This document shows, one piece after another, positions 1-5,714 of a stretch of DNA of 12,548 bases. The position numbers were made by a program, and so were the translations under genes. The notes under the pieces were generated by a model. The model searched no databases. It was not told the origin of the DNA and saw only the letters and a program-made list of their open reading frames with translations. The stretch is from CALJTV01 sp034433775. Lineage in GTDB: Bacteria; Chloroflexota; Dehalococcoidia; GIF9; UBA5629. The stretch lies in assembly GCA_034433775.1 (NCBI GenBank), contig DAOUAI010000079.1:1-12548 (forward strand), read 5' to 3'. Within the stretch, counting starts at the first letter, position 1. Each line of letters begins with the position of its first letter.

Positions 1-458
1 TTAAAAACACAGCTCCCACCGGCAATTACCAACGGATGGTGACCGTCCCGCTCCCGGGCATACACCGGGATACCGGCTAAATCAAGCATGTTGATTACAT
101 TTGTATATGTAAGCTCATAGCCGAGCGAAAAACCAATTATGTCAAATTCATACAGCGGACGCTTACTTTCCAGACTGAAAAGAGGTATCCTGTGTGCCCG
201 CATCTTTGCTTCCATGTCCAGCCATGGAGCAAAAACACGCTCAGCAAGGACATCAGGTTGCTCGTTTAGTATCTTATAAAGTATCGGTAATGCCAGGTTT
301 GACATGCCGACCTCATAAACATCGGGAAAGGCTAGAGCGACCTTTATCAAGGTATTGTCCCAGTCCTTAATTATGCTGTTCCACTCACCACCGGTATACC
401 GCGCTGGCCTCGATACCTCATAAAGCACTTCGTCGCTAATCAAATCTGCTTTGCCCAT
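1..458 (-). CDS. B12-binding/radical SAM fusion protein, TIGR03960-like (N-terminal part, cut by window edge)
   Basis: The frame opens at an ATG (458-456) and stays open for 152 codons to the window edge, so only the N-terminal quarter or so is present. The translation carries the hallmarks of the uncharacterised radical-SAM family that often joins a B12-binding-like N-terminal domain, a radical SAM core and a DUF2344 tail: RYTGGEWNS near residues 20-28, LAFPDVYEVGMSNLALPILY, ERVFAPWLDMEAKMR, PLFSLES, GFSLGYELTYTNV, MLDLAGIPVYARER and PLVIAGGSCVF at the cut. The CxxxCxxC cluster would lie beyond the window. A GAAGGT element lies a few bases before the start. The arsC-like gene ends 23 bp upstream on the same strand, so the two are probably cotranscribed. 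The family has no settled reaction. The family assignment is recalled from motif style and is fairly firm; function is open. Confidence 0.85.
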   Translation of the reverse strand, partial: MGKADLISDEVLYEVSRPARYTGGEWNSIIKDWDNTLIKVALAFPDVYEVGMSNLALPILYKILNEQPDVLAERVFAPWLDMEAKMRAHRIPLFSLESKRPLYEFDIIGFSLGYELTYTNVINMLDLAGIPVYARERDGHHPLVIAGGSCVF

Positions 459-481
459 TTTTTTACCTTCGGCACCCGTAC

Positions 482-892
482 TTAATCTGTCCCCAGCATC
501 TCCGTGACCAGTCTTTTCACTTTGTTTTCAATTTGGTCCCTGATCTCTCTGACTTTCGCCAAGGACTTACCGGAGGGGTCTTCCAGCCCCCAGTCTTCCG
601 TAGGCAAGAAAGACGCCGGACAGACGCCCTCCACACCACACCCCATAGTGACTATTCGGTCAACACTGTCCAGCATTTCGGGAGTGAGCCTGCGGGGCTG
701 CTTACCGCTTATATCTATCCCTATCTCCTTCATAACCTGAACAACTTTTGGGTCAACAAAGTCCGCCGGTTCTGTACCAGCCGACTCGGCGATAGCCTTG
801 CCTCTGGCATAACGATTGAAAAAAGCCTCAGCCATCTGGCTCCGCCCCGAATTATGTATGCAGACAAAAAGCACTTTCTTCATCATATCCAT
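482..892 (-). CDS. arsC: Arsenate reductase, thioredoxin-coupled ArsC type (low-molecular-weight phosphatase fold)
   Basis: A 136-residue cytosolic protein of the usual family length. The P-loop CIHNSGRS (Cys11 to Arg17, a CX5R signature) forms the active site of the low-molecular-weight tyrosine phosphatase fold. The EDPSG segment (Asp105-Pro106) supplies the general acid. Cys85 and Cys91 in VTMGCGVEGVCP match the resolving cysteine pair of thioredoxin-dependent arsenate reductases of the Staphylococcus pI258 type, which favours arsenate reductase over a plain tyrosine phosphatase. Three candidate starts lie close together (Met1, Met3, Met4). None has a strong Shine-Dalgarno site, so the first is used by default. 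No arsenite pump, ArsR repressor or thioredoxin gene is nearby; the next gene downstream is the radical SAM fusion, 23 bp away. The fold is secure and the substrate less so. Confidence 0.88.
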   Translation of the reverse strand: MDMMKKVLFVCIHNSGRSQMAEAFFNRYARGKAIAESAGTEPADFVDPKVVQVMKEIGIDISGKQPRRLTPEMLDSVDRIVTMGCGVEGVCPASFLPTEDWGLEDPSGKSLAKVREIRDQIENKVKRLVTEMLGTD

Positions 893-999
893 GAAATCGA
901 ATAAGCCCTATCGCAATTTCGACCGCCAACCCCAACATTTTAGCAAATTCAACCTGGGAACGTTTAAAGAAGCACAACTGAAAGGTACTTGAAGGGCAT

Positions 1000-1028
1000 A
1001 GTATAGTTGCCGGGTATTTCCCTTGCAA
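1000..1028 (-). promoter_or_regulatory. Weak candidate promoter for the arsC-like gene
   Basis: Read leftward, TTGCAA (1028-1023) and TATACT (1005-1000) are separated by 17 bp, about 110 bp before the arsC-like start. The -35 box overlaps the perfect palindrome CCTTGCAAGG at 1021-1030, which could be an operator. The -35 match is only four of six, so this is tentative. Confidence 0.28.
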
Positions 1029-1048
1029 GGACTTGACTACCGCCGGTC

Positions 1049-2095
1049 CTAGCCCTTAATCACCTCCACCCTGCGTTCCAGTTTTATAGCGTCGGTGGGA
1101 CACACATAGCGGCAGACACCACACCCGATACACCGCTCCACAAGACGGACCACGCGGTCGCCATCCAGCCGCAAAGCTTTCATCCAGCACCGGTCCATAC
1201 AGGCACCACAGCCTGTGCACTCGTCCTCATCGATAACAGAGACCCACTCAGCAATCACCCCCTGTGCTGGAGACGGATGGCGCGATAGCGGCCTTAAAAT
1301 GAAGCAATGACAGCCACAGCAATTACACAGCAGATTAATAGCCCTGTCTTCAGTGTTAGCATAACTGTGCACCAGCCCGGCTTTCTCAGCTTCCTCAATA
1401 CTATGGCGGGCTTCTTCCTTTGAGATGGGACGGGCAAACCCGTATTCAGTTACAAATTTAGCAGACTCACCAAACACCATACACATATTTGCCTTCGGTC
1501 TGTCGCAAGGTCTGTCCAGCAAGTCTCCCTGGTGACGGCAGACACATGTCCCCGCGGCTATATGCTCAGTATTTTCTATAAGCTTGAACACCTCTTCATA
1601 AGGCAGAATGGTGCTGAGATGCTGTACCTCCCGCCTTACAAGAATGGTCCTGGTAGCAGGTGCCGCACTTTCTGCAGCTTGCGATGCGGTGGTCGCCATA
1701 TTTCTTAATGCCCTGGCATAGTCCACCAAAAGCTGTGCCAGCCTCTTGGTACGCTCGTCGTCGCGTCCCCGCATGAACTGCAACTCAATGCTTCCCGGCA
1801 CAAACGGCAACAACTCATAATACTTTTTACCGTCCACCTCCTTTATCCTCACCACCCCCTTCTCTGCCATGTTCTCCAGGTGCTCCTGCAACCGTGACTG
1901 GTCGACCTCGGGAATGTGACCAGCCAGCTCCTTTAGCGTCACTGACCTGTTCGGCATCCGACAAGCGATTTCAGCTTCGTCTGGAGTAAAGAATTCCCTG
2001 GCTACAGCATAAAACTCCGGACAGGGCACCGCTGGATAAGCAGCACCGCGGGCATTAAGCGCATCAGCTAGCCTTTGATATACATCTTCAGACAC
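1049..2095 (-). CDS. Winged-helix and multi-cluster 4Fe-4S binding protein
   Basis: A 348-residue protein with a layered architecture. Residues about 48-100 resemble a winged-helix segment (SVTLKELAGHIPEVDQSRLQ, then a KGVVRIKEVDGKKYYEL wing). The middle part has CVC (Cys184/Cys186), Cys197 and Cys205, then a dense CNCCGCHC motif (residues 257-264). The C-terminal part is a two-cluster ferredoxin domain: Cys293/296/299/303 and Cys322/325/328/332 in CIGCGVCRYVCP. The first cluster has Trp in place of the usual Pro after its fourth Cys. No signal peptide or membrane span is seen, so it is probably cytosolic. The GTG start is chosen because AAGGAGAG (complement of 2103-2110) sits 7 nt upstream. 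It is divergent from the DUF1848 gene. It could be an electron carrier or a redox-sensing protein. Family members with this cysteine pattern are annotated only as 4Fe-4S proteins, and I know of no proven function. Confidence 0.85.
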   Translation of the reverse strand: MSEDVYQRLADALNARGAAYPAVPCPEFYAVAREFFTPDEAEIACRMPNRSVTLKELAGHIPEVDQSRLQEHLENMAEKGVVRIKEVDGKKYYELLPFVPGSIELQFMRGRDDERTKRLAQLLVDYARALRNMATTASQAAESAAPATRTILVRREVQHLSTILPYEEVFKLIENTEHIAAGTCVCRHQGDLLDRPCDRPKANMCMVFGESAKFVTEYGFARPISKEEARHSIEEAEKAGLVHSYANTEDRAINLLCNCCGCHCFILRPLSRHPSPAQGVIAEWVSVIDEDECTGCGACMDRCWMKALRLDGDRVVRLVERCIGCGVCRYVCPTDAIKLERRVEVIKG

Positions 2096-2139
2096 GGAAA
2101 GCCTCTCCTTTCTTTCATGTCCGGTTGCAGGACTGCACC

Positions 2140-2168
2140 ATTATAGCTGATAGTACCCGCAAAGTGAA
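2140..2168 (-). promoter_or_regulatory. Candidate sigma70 promoter for the Fe-S protein gene
   Basis: Read leftward, TTCACT (2168-2163) and a perfect TATAAT (2145-2140) are spaced 17 bp apart. Transcription would start near 2133, about 38 nt before the GTG start. The -10 box is consensus and the -35 box matches four of six. Confidence 0.5.
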
Positions 2169-2193
2169 AAAGCAGGTCTGCATGATATATACT
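2164..2193 (+). promoter_or_regulatory. Candidate promoter for the DUF1848 gene
   Basis: GTGAAA (2164-2169) and TATACT (2188-2193) are spaced 18 bp apart, giving a leader of about 25 nt. The -35 box overlaps that of the divergent Fe-S promoter at 2163-2168, so the two promoters may compete or be regulated together. Confidence 0.38.
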
Positions 2194-2204
2194 AATTACA
2201 GACC
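2175..2204. repeat. Inverted repeat flanking the DUF1848 -10 box
   Basis: GGTCTG (2175-2180) and CAGACC (2199-2204) are perfect complements separated by 18 nt, and the proposed -10 box lies between them. It could be a repressor operator or a DNA hairpin. Six-base arms can arise by chance, so this is a suggestion only. Confidence 0.35.
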
Positions 2205-2223
2205 GAACTAATTTTTTAGAGAG

Positions 2224-3162
2224 ATGATCATTTCAGCCAGCCGGAGGACAGATATCCCGGCATTCTACAGTCGGTGGCTTATAAATAGACTGCGGGCAGG
2301 CTGGTGCCTTGTCCCCAACCCTCTAGAACCAAAACGACTGTCCCGTGTGTCACTTCGCCCCGAGGACGTTGACGCTATAGTCTTCTGGTCCAAAGACCCC
2401 TCACCCCTTTTGCCCTACCTTGACGAAATCGACGACATGGGTTTCCGCTACTATTTCCAGTTCACCCTTAACGACTACCCGCACATACTGGAGCCCGACC
2501 TGCCACCAATAGAGAAAAGACTGGAAGTTTTTCAGCAATTAAGCCAGCGAATTGGTCCACGGCGTGTGGTATGGCGCTACGACCCCATCATCATTTCGGG
2601 CATAACACCGCTGAATTACCATCTCCAGAGGTTCTCCTGGCTGGCAAAAGAGTTAAACGGCGCAACCCATCGCGTCATGGTCAGCTTCGTCTGTCTTTAC
2701 CGCAAGACAGAGCGCAGGCTTTCCAGACTGGAAGCGCAGGGCAATTTCAAGCTCGACAGGAACATCACCTGTGAAGCCAATCGAGGACTCCTTAAAGGAC
2801 TCGGCGCCATAGCCCGTCAAAATGGCATTCAAATGTTCACCTGTGCCGCTCCGCCCGAAATTCAATCAGCGGGAGTACCACCAGGGAAATGCATCGATGA
2901 CGGACTGGTCCGAGAAATCTGGAGGCTGGACATCAGCTACCGCAAAGACCCCTCTCAGCGCCAGCACTGCCTCTGCACCTTGAGCAAGGACATCGGCGTT
3001 ATGGACACCTGCCTGCATGGCTGTGTCTACTGCTATTCTACTCGCGACCTGTCCCTGGCAAAACGCCGCTACCGGGAACACAAGCCAGACTCACCAGCCC
3101 TGTGGACACCTCAGGTACAAACGAGCGCTGAAGTTGTTAATCAGCTAAGTCTACCAGTATAA
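2224..3162 (+). CDS. DUF1848 family protein (radical-SAM-like Cys motif at the C-terminus)
   Basis: A 312-residue protein close to the usual DUF1848 length. Family features visible are the opening MIISASRRTDIPAFY, GWCLVPNP (26-33), VDAIVFWSKDP (49-59), YYFQFTLNDY (76-85), VVWRYDPII (115-123) and a C-terminal cysteine region: CLC (249-251), SKDIGVMDTC, then Cys263-x3-Cys267-x2-Cys270. That last spacing is the one radical SAM enzymes use to hold a [4Fe-4S] cluster, but here it lies near the C-terminus instead of the N-terminus. Family function is undetermined. The start has only a poor AGAGAG site directly before it, but no other start fits the conserved N-terminus. The gene is divergent from the Fe-S protein, and its last bases contain the tRNA promoter. 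Confidence 0.9.
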   Translation: MIISASRRTDIPAFYSRWLINRLRAGWCLVPNPLEPKRLSRVSLRPEDVDAIVFWSKDPSPLLPYLDEIDDMGFRYYFQFTLNDYPHILEPDLPPIEKRLEVFQQLSQRIGPRRVVWRYDPIIISGITPLNYHLQRFSWLAKELNGATHRVMVSFVCLYRKTERRLSRLEAQGNFKLDRNITCEANRGLLKGLGAIARQNGIQMFTCAAPPEIQSAGVPPGKCIDDGLVREIWRLDISYRKDPSQRQHCLCTLSKDIGVMDTCLHGCVYCYSTRDLSLAKRRYREHKPDSPALWTPQVQTSAEVVNQLSLPV

Positions 3163-3163
3163 T
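3134..3163 (+). promoter_or_regulatory. Promoter of tRNA-Ala, inside the 3' end of the DUF1848 gene
   Basis: TTGTTA (3134-3139), an 18-bp spacer and a perfect TATAAT (3158-3163). The TAA stop of DUF1848 (3160-3162) forms part of the -10 box. The expected transcription start, about 3170, is 5 nt before the mature tRNA 5' end. Confidence 0.72.
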
Positions 3164-3174
3164 ATTGGCAGCGT

Positions 3175-3250
3175 GGGGCTGTAGCTCAATTGGGAGAGCG
3201 CCTCCCTTGCACGGAGGAGGTCAGGGGTTCGACTCCCCTCAGCTCCACCA
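3175..3250 (+). tRNA. tRNA-Ala (anticodon UGC), CCA encoded
   Basis: A 76-nt gene that folds as a full cloverleaf. The acceptor stem is GGGGCTG with CAGCTCC, the D stem GCTC/GAGC, the anticodon stem CCTCC/GGAGG with loop CTTGCAC (anticodon TGC), and the T stem AGGGG/CCCCT with loop TTCGACT. The third acceptor pair is G3-U70, the classic alanine identity element, and the discriminator is A. CCA is encoded at 3248-3250. It lies 12 bp after the DUF1848 stop and has its own promoter. The anticodon with U34 would read several GCN codons. Identification is secure. Confidence 0.98.
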
Positions 3251-3265
3251 GGGGAAGCAATCCCC
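3251..3265 (+). terminator. Weak hairpin after tRNA-Ala, possible terminator
   Basis: GGGGA (3251-3255) pairs with TCCCC (3261-3265) around a 5-nt loop, directly after the CCA. No T-run follows, so it may be a 3'-processing boundary, not a true intrinsic terminator. A competing pairing, AAGCAAT (3255-3261) with ATTGCTT (3272-3278), overlaps it. Confidence 0.28.
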
Positions 3266-3435
3266 AATTCCATTGCTTTACCGATTATAAACACAAGAAT
3301 TACCTTCCAACAATTTATACTAATTGGACTAACACGACATTTCACAACACAGCACATCAGCGAATTATGGCGCCTTCTCTTTTTAAATCTACCGCTGCCA
3401 TAATCGCGCTATACCACAAAGAACACTGTCTTATT

Positions 3436-3458
3436 ATGTCAAAATATACCCCTGACAT
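3436..3458. repeat. Inverted repeat ATGTCA/TGACAT
   Basis: ATGTCA (3436-3441) and TGACAT (3453-3458) are perfect 6-bp arms around an 11-nt spacer. This is one of several dyads in the gene-free stretch. It could be a protein-binding site, and chance is possible. Confidence 0.4.
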
Positions 3459-3562
3459 CCGAGAAATAATGAAGTACTTTCCGCACGTCGTCCTGGAACA
3501 ATCTCGCTCCTTCGAGTGAGAATATGTCCTTTCCCTTCCAAAGAGGCTTAGCTTTTCTTAGA

Positions 3563-3607
3563 TTTTCCGGGAAAAATGCATGCGTCAACGCATTGCGTAG
3601 CGCATTT
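3563..3607. repeat. Compact cluster of nested palindromes
   Basis: Within 45 bp lie TTTTCC-G-GGAAAA (3563-3575), ATGCGT-CA-ACGCAT (3580-3593), TGCG-TAG-CGCA (3594-3604), and an outer pair AAATGC (3574-3579) with GCATTT (3602-3607) enclosing the last two. Some pairings are mutually exclusive, so alternative folds exist. No T-run follows, which argues against a simple terminator. Confidence 0.5.
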
Positions 3608-3661
3608 AACGCCATAATATCAACTAGACACCGACTTGGGCACTTTGCGAATTGACTTTAC

Positions 3662-3719
3662 CAGATTTAATTTAGCTAACAGGCTAATTTCTTCAATTAA
3701 CGTAATAGTTGAAAATCTG
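3662..3719. repeat. Possible three-way-junction fold
   Basis: An outer stem CAGATTT (3662-3668) with AAATCTG (3713-3719) encloses two adjacent hairpins. The first is TTAGC (3672-3676) with GCTAA (3683-3687) around a 6-nt loop. The second is TTCAATTA (3692-3699) with TAGTTGAA (3706-3713), one G-U pair and a 6-nt loop. Position 3713 is shared between the outer stem and the second hairpin, so one of them is a pair shorter. Stems are AT-rich and may be weak. Confidence 0.4.
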
Positions 3720-3729
3720 AAAGTGTTTC

Positions 3730-3751
3730 GTTTTCCAAAGAGCAGGAAAAC
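3730..3751. repeat. 7-bp hairpin GTTTTCC/GGAAAAC
   Basis: GTTTTCC (3730-3736) and GGAAAAC (3745-3751) are perfect complements around an 8-nt loop that carries one copy of the CAAAGAGCA nonamer. It echoes the TTTTCC/GGAAAA dyad at 3563-3575. Confidence 0.45.
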
Positions 3752-4049
3752 TACGCTTGTGTCCGAAAAAATAACGGCAAATCACACAGTTTAATAACTC
3801 ATCCACCAAAGTGTAACATAGGATGACCTCCGAGCGAATGATTTTACGTTTCATCATACAGAGCTAACTTCCAAGATAGCGCCTAAAATCTCCAACGAAC
3901 AGCTCATCTTTTTGTTCTCATGCCACCTACCCAAAGAGCACATGCTGATGTTTGACCTAGCTCCAACACCTTGATACACTTGTAACACTAAAGCTTTTTA
4001 CTCCGGTCTAATTGCAACGTTGAGGACACACCCAGCAAAACAAAGAGCA
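3736..4049. repeat. Three copies of the nonamer CAAAGAGCA
   Basis: Exact copies lie at 3736-3744, 3932-3940 and 4041-4049, with a partial copy CAAAGAG at 3539-3545. The first three positions in order are about 197 bp apart, but the flanking bases do not align, so a decayed tandem duplication is not supported. Confidence 0.3.
3952..3980 (+). promoter_or_regulatory. Candidate promoter for the DUF35-thiolase operon
   Basis: TTGACC (3952-3957) and TACACT (3975-3980) are spaced 17 bp apart. Transcription would start near 3987, leaving a leader of about 97 nt before the DUF35 start. The -35 box matches five of six and the -10 box four of six. Confidence 0.48.
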
Positions 4050-4083
4050 GCTAGCATTAAAGCTCAGGAGGCTACAAACACGA

Positions 4084-4494
4084 ATGATGAAGTCTTTCAA
4101 GGAAAGCGAACTCAAGATTCTACCATCCGGTGATTTTGAACTTCTGGGTGTGCACTGCAAAAACTGTGGCGAGGTGATGTTCGGGCTGCACCCCCTGTGC
4201 CTGAACTGCTCCAGCCCTGACTGCGAGCAGACCACGCTTGGCAAACAGGGCAAAATCAGAAACTTCACCATCCTGCACGTGCCGCCTCACCAGGACTGGA
4301 AAGGACCTGTGCCTTACGTAATCGCCGAGATAGAATTCCCTGGCGGCGCTGTAACCACGACGCAGATTGTAGACATCGACCCGACAAATACTAAAATCGA
4401 AGTGGGAATGCCCGTCCACATCGAGATAAGAGAAGCCGATAAGACCGAAGAGGGCGATAGCATAATGGTCTACGTAGCTAAACTGCTTTCGTGA
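4084..4494 (+). CDS. DUF35 zinc-ribbon/OB-fold protein, thiolase partner
   Basis: A 136-residue protein of typical DUF35 length. The N-terminal rubredoxin-like zinc ribbon is Cys25-x2-Cys28 and Cys39-x2-Cys42 (CKNC, CLNC), followed by an OB-fold from about residue 53 (GKIRNFTILHVPP, VPYVIAEIEFPGG, VGMPVHIEI). In archaea and actinobacteria, DUF35 proteins bind thiolase-superfamily enzymes and help hold or channel CoA substrates. Here the gene lies 49 bp before an SCPx-like thiolase, the standard pairing, so a heteromeric complex is likely. AGGAGG at 4066-4071 is 12 nt before the chosen ATG; a second ATG follows at once but is further from the site. The two genes probably share the promoter near 3952-3980. 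Confidence 0.9.
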   Translation: MMKSFKESELKILPSGDFELLGVHCKNCGEVMFGLHPLCLNCSSPDCEQTTLGKQGKIRNFTILHVPPHQDWKGPVPYVIAEIEFPGGAVTTTQIVDIDPTNTKIEVGMPVHIEIREADKTEEGDSIMVYVAKLLS

Positions 4495-4543
4495 CCATAA
4501 ATTAGGACGTCAAGTTGTACTCAGATTAAGGAGGAAACTGGAA

Positions 4544-5695
4544 ATGGCGAAGAAGGTAAAAATGCGGGATGTTGTAGTCCTTGGCGTTGGACTTCACCCA
4601 TTCGGCAGGTTTCCACCCGAAAAGACCTACATAGACCTGGCTAAAGAGGCAGTCTCTAGGGCTATCAAGGACGCCGGTATCAAATGGCATGATGTCCAGG
4701 TCGCGATGTACTCCCACGTCAGGGAACAGGCATCTTCAGCAGGACTGCTCGTTTTCCAGGAGTTCGGCAGCCATGGGATACCGATGATCGGGAATATAGA
4801 GAATGCCTGCTCTTCCAGTAGCACAGCAGTGTGGCTTGCCACAAGACTCATCGGTACAGGTCTCTACGACATCATTTTGGTCGCCGGGGCAGAAAAGATG
4901 CCGCGCGGTCCACTGACATCCCCGCTTAGATATTCACCGGAGAGATACCTCGGCACCGGCGTGATGATGGGACTGTATGCTTTTATGGCACGACGGTACA
5001 TGAGAGAATACGGCGCTCCTATAGAGGCAATCGCGCAGGTGTCTGTAAAGAACCACAAGAATGGGGCAATCAACCCTTACTCCCAGTATAAAAAGATATT
5101 CACTCTAGAAGAGGTACTTAACTCGCGGATGATCGCTGACCCCCTCACCCTCTATCAATGTTGCCCCACAAGCGACGGTGCCGCTGCCCTCGTGCTCTGC
5201 GCCGCTGATGTGGCTTCTAAATATACCAGTAGACCGCTAGTCCGAATAGCCGGCTCAGCCTTACATATACAAAAGTACTCCGACCGCAAAAAGTGCATAC
5301 CACAGAACACGGTTAGAGCTGCCGAGGAGGCTTATGAGCAAGCCGGTGTCAGCCCTAAAGATGTCCGAGTTACAGAGGTTCATGATGCAGCGACCATAGG
5401 TGAGATTGTACAGATTGAAGCCCTGGGGCTCTGTCCTGAGGGCGAAGGTTGGAAATATACGATCGAAGGGAAAACAGAAATCAACGGTGTCATACCCGTA
5501 AACCCGAGCGGTGGGCTTCAGGCACAAGGGCATCCCCTGGGTGCCACCGGCGCCAGGCAAATAGCTGAGATAACCCTGCACCTGAGGGGAGAAGCCGGAG
5601 CAAGACAAGTCCCGGGCAACCCCAGAGTAGGGGTCACCGAATGCGCCGGTTTCGGTGGTGTAAGTACCGTGCACGTGCTGGTCAGAGAGGATTAG
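4544..5695 (+). CDS. SCPx-type thiolase (acetyl-CoA acetyltransferase-like)
   Basis: A 383-residue cytosolic enzyme of the thiolase superfamily, SCPx/SCP2-thiolase branch, which cleaves or forms 3-oxoacyl-CoA. Visible catalytic elements are Cys89 in IENACSSSSTA (acyl-accepting cysteine), His280-Asp281 in TEVHDAATIGE, His330 in QAQGHPLGATG and Cys367 in GVTECAGFGG. All expected thiolase residues are therefore present. This favours true thiolase chemistry over the aldolase role known for some DUF35-paired relatives such as Ltp2, though the substrate cannot be read. The family's usual HDCF is HDAA here. AAGGAGG (4528-4534) lies 9 nt before the ATG. The upstream DUF35 gene is the likely partner subunit. 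The gene converges on the crotonase gene with only 19 bp between stops and no clear terminator. Confidence 0.92.
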   Translation: MAKKVKMRDVVVLGVGLHPFGRFPPEKTYIDLAKEAVSRAIKDAGIKWHDVQVAMYSHVREQASSAGLLVFQEFGSHGIPMIGNIENACSSSSTAVWLATRLIGTGLYDIILVAGAEKMPRGPLTSPLRYSPERYLGTGVMMGLYAFMARRYMREYGAPIEAIAQVSVKNHKNGAINPYSQYKKIFTLEEVLNSRMIADPLTLYQCCPTSDGAAALVLCAADVASKYTSRPLVRIAGSALHIQKYSDRKKCIPQNTVRAAEEAYEQAGVSPKDVRVTEVHDAATIGEIVQIEALGLCPEGEGWKYTIEGKTEINGVIPVNPSGGLQAQGHPLGATGARQIAEITLHLRGEAGARQVPGNPRVGVTECAGFGGVSTVHVLVRED

Positions 5696-5714
5696 TTTAG
5701 AGGACTCGTCTTAA

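Larger units (their letters stand above)
3251..4083. other. 833-bp stretch with no credible gene, rich in inverted repeats
   Basis: The stretch is more AT-rich than its surroundings. Open frames are short, lack good Shine-Dalgarno sites and show no family motifs. What it does contain: hairpin-forming repeats at 3436-3458, 3563-3607, 3662-3719 and 3730-3751, a nonamer repeated three times, and at its right end a promoter and the leader of the DUF35-thiolase operon. No copy of the tRNA 3' end was found in it, so there is no sign of an integrated element using the tRNA as attachment site. It may be a decayed gene, a regulatory region or a site of an unannotated RNA. Confidence 0.6.

Noticed and set aside
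3151..3357. Minus-strand open frame across tRNA-Ala
   Set aside because: It is the antisense of the tRNA, whose reverse complement gives a well-known spurious peptide (GSRTPDLLRAREALSQLSYS). No ribosome site supports it.
3190..3519. Plus-strand open frame of 109 codons starting inside the tRNA
   Set aside because: It begins at a TTG in the tRNA D-loop, has no Shine-Dalgarno site, no family motif and low-complexity composition.
3524..3655. Small open frame of 43 codons (MSFPFQRGLAFLRFS...)
   Set aside because: It has no good ribosome site and no recognised homology, and it overlaps the palindrome nest. It could be a remnant but cannot be supported as a gene.
3251..4083. Integrated element at the tRNA-Ala attachment site
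   Set aside because: No integrase, no phage or plasmid gene and no downstream copy of the tRNA 3' end was found.
5696..5714. Terminator between the convergent thiolase and crotonase genes
   Set aside because: Only 19 bp separate the stops and the best pairing found is a 5-bp GATTA/TAATC with no T-run.
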